A DNA stretch of 7,701 nt from an uncultured Oscillospiraceae bacterium (lineage in GTDB: Bacteria; Bacillota; Clostridia; Oscillospirales; Ruminococcaceae): assembly GCA_958403605.1 (NCBI GenBank), contig CATXYA010000063.1:1-7701 (forward strand). Reading direction: 5' to 3'. Below are positions 1-6,472 of this stretch, in pieces. A model generated the notes under the pieces. The model was not told the DNA's origin and made no database searches. It saw nothing but the letters and a program-made list of their open reading frames with translations. The position numbers were made by a program, and so were the translations under genes. Numbering within the stretch: the stretch's first letter is position 1; the number at the start of each line of letters is the position of its first letter.

Positions 1-366
1 GGCGTTTTGCACGCTCAATGCGTCTGGCCCATCCAGATAATGTTCTTCTTTTAAAGGAAGCTTTTTTCCGTACTTACCATTTGATTTAATCTGTGCAAAA
101 ATGCGCCCCTTTTCCTGAACCAGCTTCACTGCGCCACTCTTATAGTTGTTTAGAAATTCATCACCCGCATCAACTACCAGGCGGACATTGTCCCTGCCCG
201 GTTCTGCTACAGGAGTACCAGGAAAAGACTTATTTAAAACAGTATCCCATATTTTTTTCGTTACCTTTTTAGATTCGCAATATCTTTCGGCAAACGCTTC
301 TTCAAGCAACTTGACAGGAAGAGAATCGTCATAGGGGGATATGTCAGAAAAATTATAGGAAACCAT
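1..366 (-). CDS. Hypothetical protein, N-terminal part, runs off left edge
   Basis: An open frame begins with ATG at 366-364 and stays open for 122 codons to the left edge without a stop. A Shine-Dalgarno AAAGAGG (375-381 on the complementary strand) lies 8 bases before the ATG, and a good promoter lies further upstream, so the start is well supported. The visible part is soluble, lysine- and glutamate-rich, with no signal peptide or membrane segment. It has a central stretch VRLVVDAGDEF (about residues 62-72) and a basic stretch KSNGKYGKKLPLKEE (about 95-109). I do not recognise the family. The codons are clearly richer in A and T than those of genes to the right, which suggests a different origin, for example a mobile or phage-derived region. 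Confidence 0.72.
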   Translation of the reverse strand, partial: MVSYNFSDISPYDDSLPVKLLEEAFAERYCESKKVTKKIWDTVLNKSFPGTPVAEPGRDNVRLVVDAGDEFLNNYKSGAVKLVQEKGRIFAQIKSNGKYGKKLPLKEEHYLDGPDALSVQNA

Positions 367-412
367 CTCAATAGCCTCTTTCAAGCTGGTTTTTACAGCA
401 TATTATCAAAAA

Positions 413-441
413 AGTATATCACAACCAGCTGCTATTCACAA
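413..441 (-). promoter_or_regulatory. Predicted sigma-A promoter of the left-edge gene
   Basis: On the minus strand a -35 TTGTGA (441-436) and a -10 TATACT (418-413) are separated by exactly 17 bases. Transcription would start near 406, giving a leader of about 40 bases before the ATG at 366. The -10 matches consensus at 5 of 6 positions and the -35 at 4 of 6. Confidence 0.5.
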
Positions 442-540
442 TTAATCCGGAGAAAGTCGCTACACTATGAAATGGTTAATAGTCATGATAAACCGTTAGA
501 TTTCGCCTAAACGGATACGATGAAAATGGAGCCATTCTTT

Positions 541-560
541 CTAGATGGTGTCGTCAATAA
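541..560 (+). repeat. Left terminal inverted repeat of the IS element
   Basis: These 20 bases match the reverse complement of 1361-1380 at 19 of 20 positions; the only difference is G547 against A in the other copy. The first four bases are CTAG and may belong to the target site. Confidence 0.92.
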
Positions 561-565
561 GAATG

Positions 566-574
566 TGATATAAT
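566..574 (+). promoter_or_regulatory. Extended -10 promoter of the transposase
   Basis: A perfect extended -10 element, TGATATAAT, sits just inside the left terminal repeat and 30 bases before the transposase ATG. No good -35 is seen at the right distance; the extended TGn motif may compensate. A promoter so close to the end is common in IS elements. Confidence 0.5.
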
Positions 575-603
575 AGTCCTCAAAGAAAAAGGGGGGCAGA
601 AAA

Positions 604-1367
604 ATGACAGCAGAACAGCAGCGGCATGACATCAATGACAAAGCGTGGGAGAAAATCAGACCGCACACCATCGGTGAAAAAGGGACACGAGGAGGCAACG
701 CCCGGGATACTCGGCAATTTATCAACGGTGTATTCTGGATACTGCGTACTGGAGCACCTTGGCGGGACTTGCCAGAGACGTATGGAAACTGGAAAAATGT
801 ACACCGCCGGTTCTGCCGGTGGCGTGACAAGGGAGTCTGGGAAAAGATTCTGGAGGCCCTGGTGGACGACACTGACTTTGAGTGGTTGATGATCGACGCC
901 AGTCATGTCAAGGTACATCCTGATGCCGCTGGAGCACGGGGTGGGAATCAGGCAATGAGTCGTACAAAAGGGGGCTCAACACCAAGATACATTTGGCCGT
1001 GGATGCGCATGGTATGCCGGTGCGATTCTTTATCACTTCTGGTACCACAGCGGATTGCACAGTTGCAGCACGGTTGATTGAGGGGTTCCAGGCAGAATAT
1101 CTTCTGGCCGACCGCGGTTATGATACAGACGCGATCATTCTTCAGGCGATGGAACAAGACATGATTCCTGTCATTCCCTCAAAGAAAAATCGGAAACAGT
1201 TACGTGAATACGACGAATATCTCTACAAAATTCGACATCTCGTTGAGAATGCTTTCCTGCTCCTCAAAAGATGGCGCGGTATTGCGACGCGCTACGCTAA
1301 AAATCTTGCTTCTTTCGTCGCCGCCGTCCAAATCCGTTGTATTGCCATTTGGTTGCTCATTTATTGA
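604..1367 (+). CDS. IS5-family transposase, two frames joined by -1 frameshift
   Basis: This DDE transposase catalyses cut-and-paste movement of the surrounding IS. Frame A (604-1077) carries the N-terminal helical DNA-binding part, with WRDLPETYGNW and the first catalytic Asp in MIDASH. Frame B (usable up to 1367) carries LADRGYD, with the second Asp, and the E motif RHLVENAFLLLKRWR, with the catalytic Glu, followed by RY. The protein only makes sense if frame A passes into frame B one base back, near 966-975, where A4G5 gives an A_AAA_G slippery run. The joined text reads TKGGLNTKIHLAVDAHGM, typical of IS427-type transposases, for about 254 residues. A ribosome binding site of six Gs (591-596) precedes ATG 604. 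The TGA stop lies inside the right terminal repeat. Random frameshift damage is the alternative. Confidence 0.88.
966..975 (+). other. Probable programmed -1 frameshift site
   Basis: Four As followed by five Gs and a C, read in frame A as ACA AAA GGG GGC. Slipping of the lysine tRNA on A_AAA_G moves reading to the frame that encodes the catalytic second half of the transposase. Such A/G runs are the usual recoding sites in IS elements with two overlapping frames. The two frames overlap from before 993 up to 1077, so the shift could also occur slightly elsewhere. Confidence 0.6.
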
Positions 1368-1380
1368 CGACACTATCTAG
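1361..1380 (-). repeat. Right terminal inverted repeat of the IS element
   Basis: The reverse complement of these 20 bases matches the left end 541-560 at 19 positions. The transposase TGA (1365-1367) lies inside it, and the terminal CTAG (1377-1380) may be target-site sequence. Confidence 0.92.
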
Positions 1381-2166
1381 TGAATTGATCCGGATGATGA
1401 AATACGCTGACCGGGAGGACATCCCGGCGGATACCCGAAAAGAAATGAGGCGATCGTTGCGATCTTCCACCAGCTACAGAAAAAGTGCAAACATGCCAGC
1501 AATGTGGATTTGATGGTGGAGATCAACGGCATCATCAGCGAGTATGTGCAGGTGGATATTCCCGGCGAAGGTCTGGCCCCTTCCCGCCGGTTCGATATCA
1601 GCAAGATCGACTTTGACCTGCTCCGCCGGGAATTTGCCAAGGCAAAGCGGAAAAATCTGCTCCTGAAGGACCTGGACGACCTGATCCAACAGCGCCTCAG
1701 CGAGTTGCTGTTCGCCAACCCCCAGCGCATCAACTACTATGAGAGGTACCAAAAGATCATTGAGGACTACAACAGGGAGCAGGACCGGGCGACCATCGAA
1801 AAGACGTTCATGGACCTGATGGATCTAGCCAACAGCATGGACCGGGAAGAACAGCGCTACGTCCGGAAGGGATTCTCCAGCGACGAGGAACTGTCCCTGT
1901 ACGACCTGCTTTTTTCGGAGGACCTCTCCAAACAGGACATTCAAAAAATCAAGCAGGTGGCGGTGGACCTGCTGGCCAAGGTAAAGACAAAAATCGCAGA
2001 GCTGGACCACTGGACCGATAAGCAGGAGACAAAGGCGGCTGTGGACAACCTGATCCGGGATACCCTTTGGGCAGAGCTGCCGGAGTGTTACGATTAGATC
2101 AGCATTTCTGGCTACCGGCAAAGAATTTACGAGTACGTGTACACCCGTTATCCGGATGTTGCATAA
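1381..2166 (+). pseudogene. hsdR: Type I restriction enzyme subunit HsdR, C-terminal remnant
   Basis: Only the C-terminal helical domain of the motor/nuclease subunit of a type I restriction enzyme remains. Reading starts right after the IS with ELIRMMKYADREDIPADTRK (from 1382). It must then change frame near 1438-1444 to continue as NEAIVAIFHQL and SNVDLMVEINGIISEY. The rest is typical of this domain: DISKIDFDLLRREF, SDEELSLYDLLFSEDL, WTDKQETKAAVDNLI and LWAELPECYD. A TAG at 2095-2097 breaks the frame, but ISISGYRQRIYEYVYTRY follows in the same frame and ends at TAA 2164-2166, which I recognise as the normal HsdR end. The lesions are therefore loss of the helicase and nuclease parts, one frameshift and one nonsense codon. 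A residual open frame of 197 residues (1504-2097) could be mistaken for a gene. No hsdM or hsdS is in the window. Confidence 0.85.
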
Positions 2167-2187
2167 GAGGTCGCGGCTGCTTCGTTC

Positions 2188-2241
2188 TTGACACATCATT
2201 CTGACAGTGTTACTATCAGTGTTAGAATAATATTGTGATAG
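2188..2241 (+). promoter_or_regulatory. Promoter and possible operator of the AlbA_2/ATPase gene
   Basis: A perfect -35 TTGACA (2188-2193) is followed after 17 bases by TACTAT (2211-2216). Two copies of CAGTGTTA lie 12 bases apart (2205-2212 and 2217-2224), one on each side of the -10 core. CTATCA (2213-2218) and TGATAG (2236-2241) form a 6-base inverted pair over the start region. Repeats placed across a -10 are typical of repressor sites; the downstream gene encodes its own winged helix, so autoregulation is possible but not shown. Confidence 0.5.
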
Positions 2242-2250
2242 GAGCAGACG

Positions 2251-3600
2251 ATGGCCTTCTATGAGAATGAAACGCTGGAATACAAGCGCCAGTACACCCC
2301 CGACATCAAGAAAGAAGTGGTCGCCTTTGCCAACACCGCTGGCGGGGCAGTCTATATTGGCATAGACGACGACGGCACGCCGGTGGGGGTACAGGATCCG
2401 GACGCCGTGGTGCAGCAGCTTACCAATGCCCTGCGGGATGGCATCCGCCCGGACGTGACCATGTTCACGCGCATCTCCATTCGGGATATGGACGGCTGCC
2501 CCGTGGTCATGGTGGCGGTATCCACTGGCACACGGCGGCCCTATTACCTGACCGATAAAGGCCTGCGCCCTTCCGGCGTCTATGTGCGGCAGAGCGCCAG
2601 TTCTGCACCGGCCTCAGAGGATGCGATCCGGCAAATGATCCGCCTGACAGACGGTGATTCCTATGAAAATGGCCGCAGCCTGATCCAAGAGTTGACATTT
2701 CACACCTTTGAGTCGGAGATGCAGCAGCGTCACCTTTCCTGCGGTCCGGCGCAGTATCAAACCCTTGGCATCCTGGCCGCCGACGGCCTGTACACCAATT
2801 TAGGTCTTCTGGTCTCGGACCAGTGCCAGCATTCCATCAAACTGGCCGTCTTTCAGGGGACCGACAAACTGCTGTTCAAGGATCGCAAGGAATTCGGCGG
2901 ATCGATCTTTCAGCAGTTGAACGAAGCCTACCAGGCCATCGACTTTTACAATGGGACCCGCGCCTCGTTTGAGGGGCTTTTGCGCAAAGACGAGCGAGAT
3001 TACCCCATGGAAGCGGTGCGCGAGGCCCTACTGAACGCGGTGGTCCATCGAGATTACAGCTTCAGCGGCAGCATCTCCATCAACCTGTATCAGGACCGGC
3101 TGGAACTGATCTCCTTGGGCGGCCTGGTGCCGGGCTTCTCTCTGGAGGCCGCCCTGATGGGCGCCTCTCAGCCTCGCAACGGGAAGCTGGCGGCCCTGTT
3201 TTACCGCATGGATCTTATCGAAGCCTATGGGACCGGGCTGGGAAAGATTCTGAACTGTTATGCGGGACTCCCCATTCAGCCGAGCTTTGAAAGCGTAGAA
3301 GGCGCCTTCCGAGTCGTTTTGCCGAACATTCACGCCACCTCGATGCGAGAGGAAGCTCGTCCGGTGGAGGAGAGTCGTGCGAGGTATGCACCTGAAAGCG
3401 CTACGCTGACCGCCTCGGAGCAGAAGGCCTTGCAGGCGATCCGGCAGGCAGGTCAGGTGAGCCGCCGCGAGCTGGAATCACTGCTTGGGATAGGCACCAC
3501 CCGCGCCGTGGTTCTGCTGAAGCGGTTAACCGCGCTGGACAAGGTACAGAAGATCGGGAACGGGAAAAATACCCGGTATCGATGTAAGGATTTTGACTGA
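2251..3600 (+). CDS. AlbA_2 (Schlafen-type) and RecG-like ATPase-domain protein with winged helix
   Basis: The 449-residue protein has three recognisable parts. Residues about 5-125 are an AlbA_2/Schlafen-type domain: E10 and K12 in LEYKRQY, FANTAGGAVYIGIDDDG (26-42), and YVRQSASSAPAS (111-122). Residues about 240-360 are the GHKL-like domain of the so-called RecG-like C-terminal family: REALLNAVVHRDYS (257-270) with N262 and H266, DRLELISLGGL (282-292), and YGTGLGKI (326-333). Residues about 385-446 form a winged helix with SRRELESLLGI as the likely helix-turn-helix. Proteins of this layout are widely called transcriptional regulators or putative DNA-binding proteins, and often sit in restriction and defence loci. 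It lies 84 bases after the hsdR remnant but has its own promoter. AGGAG (2240-2244) is 6 bases before ATG. All motifs appear intact. The molecular target is unknown. Confidence 0.88.
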   Translation: MAFYENETLEYKRQYTPDIKKEVVAFANTAGGAVYIGIDDDGTPVGVQDPDAVVQQLTNALRDGIRPDVTMFTRISIRDMDGCPVVMVAVSTGTRRPYYLTDKGLRPSGVYVRQSASSAPASEDAIRQMIRLTDGDSYENGRSLIQELTFHTFESEMQQRHLSCGPAQYQTLGILAADGLYTNLGLLVSDQCQHSIKLAVFQGTDKLLFKDRKEFGGSIFQQLNEAYQAIDFYNGTRASFEGLLRKDERDYPMEAVREALLNAVVHRDYSFSGSISINLYQDRLELISLGGLVPGFSLEAALMGASQPRNGKLAALFYRMDLIEAYGTGLGKILNCYAGLPIQPSFESVEGAFRVVLPNIHATSMREEARPVEESRARYAPESATLTASEQKALQAIRQAGQVSRRELESLLGIGTTRAVVLLKRLTALDKVQKIGNGKNTRYRCKDFD

Positions 3601-3810
3601 GAGAGAAAACGGCAGGTGCGGACCCCGGATCGTTGTATGGTGGCCCAACCAGGGAGGGACGGTGACTACTGTTTGACCACTTCCCTTTCGGGTTTGTCCT
3701 TTTGCGTCAATTTTCACGCTCTCACATTCTTTTCTCGGCATAGCAATCAGCGCAGGAATTTGCGCACACTGTACAAATTCCCGCGCTGTATCATTGCATA
3801 TCGCCGAATG

Positions 3811-3996
3811 TCACAGTTCCAGGAGTTGGCAGATGGAGAATCCGCGGCTCTGGTCATCCAATTGTGGCAATCTTCCCTCGAGGACAATCAGATCACGTCG
3901 ACATCCGATATACAAGATATCGAGCTGAAATTCGAAATCAAAGAGGGATATACGACTCTCGAGGAGCCGGTAATCACCATCACCATCGACGGATAA
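3811..3996 (+). CDS. Small hypothetical frame, possibly a C-terminal gene fragment
   Basis: From ATG 3811 a 61-residue frame ends at TAA 3994-3996. The text has an acidic, alternating strand pattern: ADGESAALVIQLWQSSLED, then IQDIELKFEIKEGYTTLE, then PVITITIDG. It resembles the last strands of the beta-sandwich domains found at the end of many Firmicute secreted or lipoproteins. No signal peptide and no Shine-Dalgarno precede it. The frame stays open back to a GTG at 3616, but that part (MRTPDRCMVAQPG and on) does not look like protein. I read it as a leftover tail of a lost gene rather than a working gene. The remaining bases from 3601 to 3810 and from 4064 to 4192 hold nothing I can identify. 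Confidence 0.3.
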   Translation, partial: SQFQELADGESAALVIQLWQSSLEDNQITSTSDIQDIELKFEIKEGYTTLEEPVITITIDG

Positions 3997-4030
3997 AAGC
4001 GACAACGAACGTATAAGGTCAGCCAGGAAC

Positions 4031-4063
4031 GAAGAAAGCCCGCCATTCAGGCGGGCTTTCTTT
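4031..4063. terminator. Bidirectional rho-independent terminator
   Basis: An 11-base perfect stem, GAAAGCCCGCC (4034-4044) with GGCGGGCTTTC (4050-4060), closes a 5-base loop; two further A-T pairs and a G-T pair extend it to 4031-4063. T-rich tracts follow on both strands. It can end rightward transcripts of the middle region and the leftward sirtuin operon, whose last stop is 130 bases away. Confidence 0.85.
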
Positions 4064-4192
4064 CAGTGGCCCAGGACGGTAATATGCCCCATCTGTGCTC
4101 GAAGGCCTGCGGTTATTGCATATCTTAGATCTAGGCTTTGCTCATCCTGAGAAAACCTCTTTGTAGCGTCCCTGCCGCCGGCAAGACACCCT

Positions 4193-5041
4193 TTACAAAA
4201 GCGCGGTCAGGACTTCGCCAATATCCTTCCCTATGCAGAGAGACCGGGATTCGATTTCCGGCGGGCAGTATGCCTGATCCAGGTTGATACAGGCATAGAC
4301 AGCCCGGGGATTGGCCAGGGTCATGCGCCAGAACGGATATTTGATGATGACCGGCGTATTGCCGCCAACCCCCAGTTCCAGAAAGAGGATATGCTGTCCC
4401 TCGTGGCCCTGCAGGTACTCCTCATACCGCCGGGCGGCGATGTGCCAGCCTTCATCCTCCACAAAGGTATCATCCGCCCGCAGATTCATGGACATGGGCG
4501 CGCCGCAGACCGGACAGCGGGGGATCAGTTCACTGGGGATTTTTCGATCCTTTTGTTCGGCCACCATCTTTTTGACAATGGTTTCGTTGTCATAGGTCTT
4601 TTGGTGGCAGGGCCTGGAGCACTGCCACAGGCCATAGTCGCCCTGGGTATAGAACAAACGCTGCTTGTCAAATCCGGTCTTTTGGAAACAATGGTCCACA
4701 TTGGTGGTCAGCACAAAATAGTCCTTCCCCTACACCAGCTTCAAAAGCTCCTGATACACTGGTTTTGGGGCGTCCAGATAGCGATTGATGTAGATATACC
4801 GGCTCCAATACGCCCAATGTTCCTCCAGACTGTCAAAGGGATAAAAGCCGCCTGAATACATATCGCGGAAGCCATACTTTGCAATAAAGTCCCCGAAATA
4901 TTTTTGAAAGCGTTCGCCGGTATAGAGAAACCCGGCGGAAGTGGAAAGCCCGGAACCTGCTCCGATCACCACAGCGTCCGCCGTGTCCAATTCCTGTTTG
5001 AGCCGTGCGATCTTATCGCAGCAGGCGCTTGTAGATTTCAT
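4193..5041 (-). pseudogene. Class M sirtuin (SirTM), interrupted by an amber codon
   Basis: SirTM enzymes use NAD to ADP-ribosylate proteins; characterised ones modify a lipoylated GcvH-like carrier. The start chosen is ATG 5041, 8 bases after AAGGA and giving MKSTSACCDKIARLKQ; an in-frame ATG at 5062 lies upstream. Residues 27-38, GAGSGLSTSAGF, bind NAD. TTNVD (112-116) follows. The usual sirtuin catalytic His is replaced by Gln133 in YTQGDYGLWQC, and Arg188 lies in MNLRADDTF, both class M features. C141, C145, C176 and C179 form the zinc site, and LELGVGGNTP (221-230) is part of the Rossmann fold. A TAG at 4732-4730 (codon 104) falls between KLV and GKDYFVLTTN, and the frame is otherwise clean for 282 codons. 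It overlaps the macrodomain gene by 29 bases. The copy may be a recent pseudogene, two cooperating fragments, a sequencing error or suppressed. Confidence 0.88.
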
Positions 5042-5783
5042 AGTCTCTGTCCTTGAAAACATTGAAGATCACCTTGATTTTGTCCGGGTTTTGCCGCTGC
5101 CATTCTGCCACCGTTTGTATGGCAATCTTTGCGGCCAGTTCATTGGGAAAGTGAAACTCTCCGGTGGATATACAGCAAAAGGCTACACTGTGCAGCCCGC
5201 TGGCTTCCGCAAGCTCCAGGCAGGTGCGGTAGCAGCTGGCCAGCAGTTCCCGGTCTGCCTGCGTGACGGCTCCACAGATGATCGGGCCGACAGTATGCAG
5301 TACATAGCGACAGGGCAGGTTGTAAGCCTTCGTGATTTTTGCGCGGCCGGTGGGTTCTTCCTCCTGCCCGGCCATGAGGCGGGCACACTCCAGGCGGAGC
5401 TGCACCCCTGCATAGGTGTGAATGGCATTGTCGATGCAGCCGTGGCAGGGCACAAAGCAGCCCAGCATCTGGCTGTTGGCCGCGTTGACGATGGCATCCA
5501 CCGCCAGTGTGGTGATGTCTCCCTGCCAGAGATACAGCCCGGGACGCACCGGCATCAGGTCATCCAGCTTTGTCACGCCCCGCTGTGCGAGACGCTCTTT
5601 CAGGTAAGTGTCCTGCACCTGCAAAAAATCCTCACGGGCCGGGACGGGCGGACGCACATTCATCAGGCTGCGCAAAAGCCGCCGCTTTTCCTGCAGGGAA
5701 TACGGCACCGGGATCTCTTTATATTCGTTTCGTTCCGCCAGCAGAGCATGGAGCAGAAAATTCAATCGTTCGTCCTGCGTCAT
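5013..5783 (-). CDS. Zinc-dependent macrodomain protein-ADP-ribose hydrolase
   Basis: This 256-residue protein is of the Zn-macro type genetically linked to SirTM; such enzymes remove ADP-ribose from the sirtuin's target. An N-terminal helical extension (about 1-80) precedes the macrodomain. WQGDITTLAVDAIVNAAN (86-103) is the ADP-ribose-binding start. GCFVPCHGCIDNAIH (108-122) carries the Cys109-His114-Cys116 zinc ligands, with a further Cys113 between them. VLHTVGPI (161-168) and CISTGEFHFP (204-213) form the phosphate-binding loops. ATG 5783 is chosen because GGAG lies 8 bases upstream and the protein then starts MTQDERLNFLLHALL, as in relatives; a frame open to 5930 only reads back into the preceding gene. 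It begins 4 bases after that gene's stop and its end overlaps the sirtuin start, so the three are co-translated. All key residues are present. Confidence 0.93.
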   Translation of the reverse strand: MTQDERLNFLLHALLAERNEYKEIPVPYSLQEKRRLLRSLMNVRPPVPAREDFLQVQDTYLKERLAQRGVTKLDDLMPVRPGLYLWQGDITTLAVDAIVNAANSQMLGCFVPCHGCIDNAIHTYAGVQLRLECARLMAGQEEEPTGRAKITKAYNLPCRYVLHTVGPIICGAVTQADRELLASCYRTCLELAEASGLHSVAFCCISTGEFHFPNELAAKIAIQTVAEWQRQNPDKIKVIFNVFKDRDYEIYKRLLR

Positions 5784-5787
5784 CCTC

Positions 5788-6408
5788 TCATCTCCGTTCA
5801 ATCGCCCTTGCCGGGCAAATTTCATAGCAATTTCCGCAGTGCAGACAGTGTTCCTGCCGAATAACCACAGGCTTTTTTGAAATGTCGATACACTTCTGTG
5901 GACATTTGGAATAACACAGCTTGCAGCCAATGCATTTATCCGTCACAAAATAGCCGGTTTCTTTTGCCTGTGCGCCGCCGAAAAAGAAGCTGGCCCGTTC
6001 AATAGGAAGTTTGGAGAGGTCAAACCATTCTCCGGTTCCTTCGTAAATTTTGAATACTGTAAGCGCGCTGCGGGAACGCACATCGGGATAAATCTTCTCC
6101 ATATAGGGATTTTTACGGAACAGGTCGGGCAGCATGTCCGCCCCGATCTCCTTCGCTTTGCCCTGCACAGACACCGCCACACAGGAAAGGGTATCTTTAC
6201 CCTTCATGGCGGTAAAGGCAACATTTTCATTGGCTTTCAGCCGATCATAAAAGTTCTTACCCCTTGCTGTCAGGAAGTAAAGGCCACTTTCATCATAATC
6301 CATGATGTCAATAGCACAGGTGACAGGGCGTCCCTGGCTGTCCACGGTGGCAAAAACGGCAGAGTGGATATGATCCACAATGTATTCCAGGTACTCTTTT
6401 GTCTGCAT
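5788..6408 (-). CDS. PNPOx-fold flavoprotein fused to two [4Fe-4S] ferredoxin motifs
   Basis: The first about 135 of 206 residues have the split-barrel fold of the pyridoxamine 5'-phosphate oxidase family, which usually binds FMN or F420: AVFATVDSQGRPVTCAIDIM (17-36), GLYFLTARGKNFYDRLKAN (42-60), and a later strand VFKIYEGTGEWFDLS. The last about 50 residues carry two CxxCxxCxxxCP motifs: C159, C162, C165, C169 and C188, C191, C194, C198. These should hold two [4Fe-4S] clusters passing electrons to or from the flavin. Donor and acceptor are unknown. ATG 6408 is chosen: AGAGG lies 6 bases upstream and the flavoprotein fold starts at once; an earlier ATG at 6465 lies within a hairpin. It is followed after 4 bases by the macrodomain gene, tying a redox protein to ADP-ribose turnover. 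Confidence 0.9.
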   Translation of the reverse strand: MQTKEYLEYIVDHIHSAVFATVDSQGRPVTCAIDIMDYDESGLYFLTARGKNFYDRLKANENVAFTAMKGKDTLSCVAVSVQGKAKEIGADMLPDLFRKNPYMEKIYPDVRSRSALTVFKIYEGTGEWFDLSKLPIERASFFFGGAQAKETGYFVTDKCIGCKLCYSKCPQKCIDISKKPVVIRQEHCLHCGNCYEICPARAIERR

Positions 6409-6427
6409 AAAAAGCCTCTCAAAATCA

Positions 6428-6461
6428 AGGGGTTCCCCCAGAACGATCCGGGGGAACCCCT
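6428..6461 (-). terminator. Intergenic hairpin, terminator or attenuator
   Basis: A perfect 12-base stem (6428-6439 with 6450-6461) closes a 10-base loop, followed on the minus strand by the T-rich TTGATTTT. It lies 11 bases after the stop of the first flavoprotein gene and just before the ribosome binding site of the second. It may end part of the transcripts so that the first gene is expressed more than the downstream genes, or protect the upstream message end. No separate promoter is seen for the downstream genes. Confidence 0.65.
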
Positions 6462-6472
6462 GCACATGAACC

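Larger units (their letters stand above)
541..1380 (+). mobile_element. IS5-family insertion sequence (IS427 type), apparently complete
   Basis: Near-perfect terminal inverted repeats flank a DDE transposase read in two frames. Both outer ends carry CTAG (541-544 and 1377-1380). CTAG fits the YTAR target preference known for IS5-type elements, so these may be 4-base target duplications, leaving an element of 832 bases (545-1376). CTAG is palindromic, so the exact boundary cannot be fixed from this copy alone. The two repeats differ at one base and the transposase frames are otherwise intact, so the element could be active. Its right end abuts the hsdR remnant; its left end abuts A+T-rich non-coding DNA. 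Confidence 0.9.

Noticed and set aside
146..334. A 62-codon plus-strand frame at the left
   Set aside because: It is antisense to the long open minus-strand gene that has a Shine-Dalgarno and promoter; its text is serine- and threonine-rich and not protein-like.
1377..1752. Minus-strand frames opposite the hsdR remnant
   Set aside because: The plus strand carries recognisable HsdR text; the minus readings are arginine- and serine-rich with no domain.
3526..3741. A 71-codon minus-strand frame overlapping the end of the AlbA_2 gene
   Set aside because: No ribosome binding site and no recognisable motif; it overlaps the winged-helix coding sequence.
3793..4124. Ten-base direct repeat ATTGCATATC at 3793-3802 and 4115-4124
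   Set aside because: Only two short copies, no matching flanks; it could easily be chance.
4166..4183. GC-rich inverted bases after the sirtuin stop as a terminator
   Set aside because: The stem TGCC/GGCA is only four base pairs and no T tract follows on the minus strand; the strong hairpin at 4031-4063 is a better candidate.
4311..4855. Two plus-strand frames opposite the sirtuin
   Set aside because: Antisense shadows of a gene with clear NAD- and zinc-binding motifs.
4941..5864. A 307-codon open frame on the plus strand
   Set aside because: It lies opposite the macrodomain gene, whose motifs are unambiguous. The plus-strand text has no recognisable domain and no good ribosome binding site.
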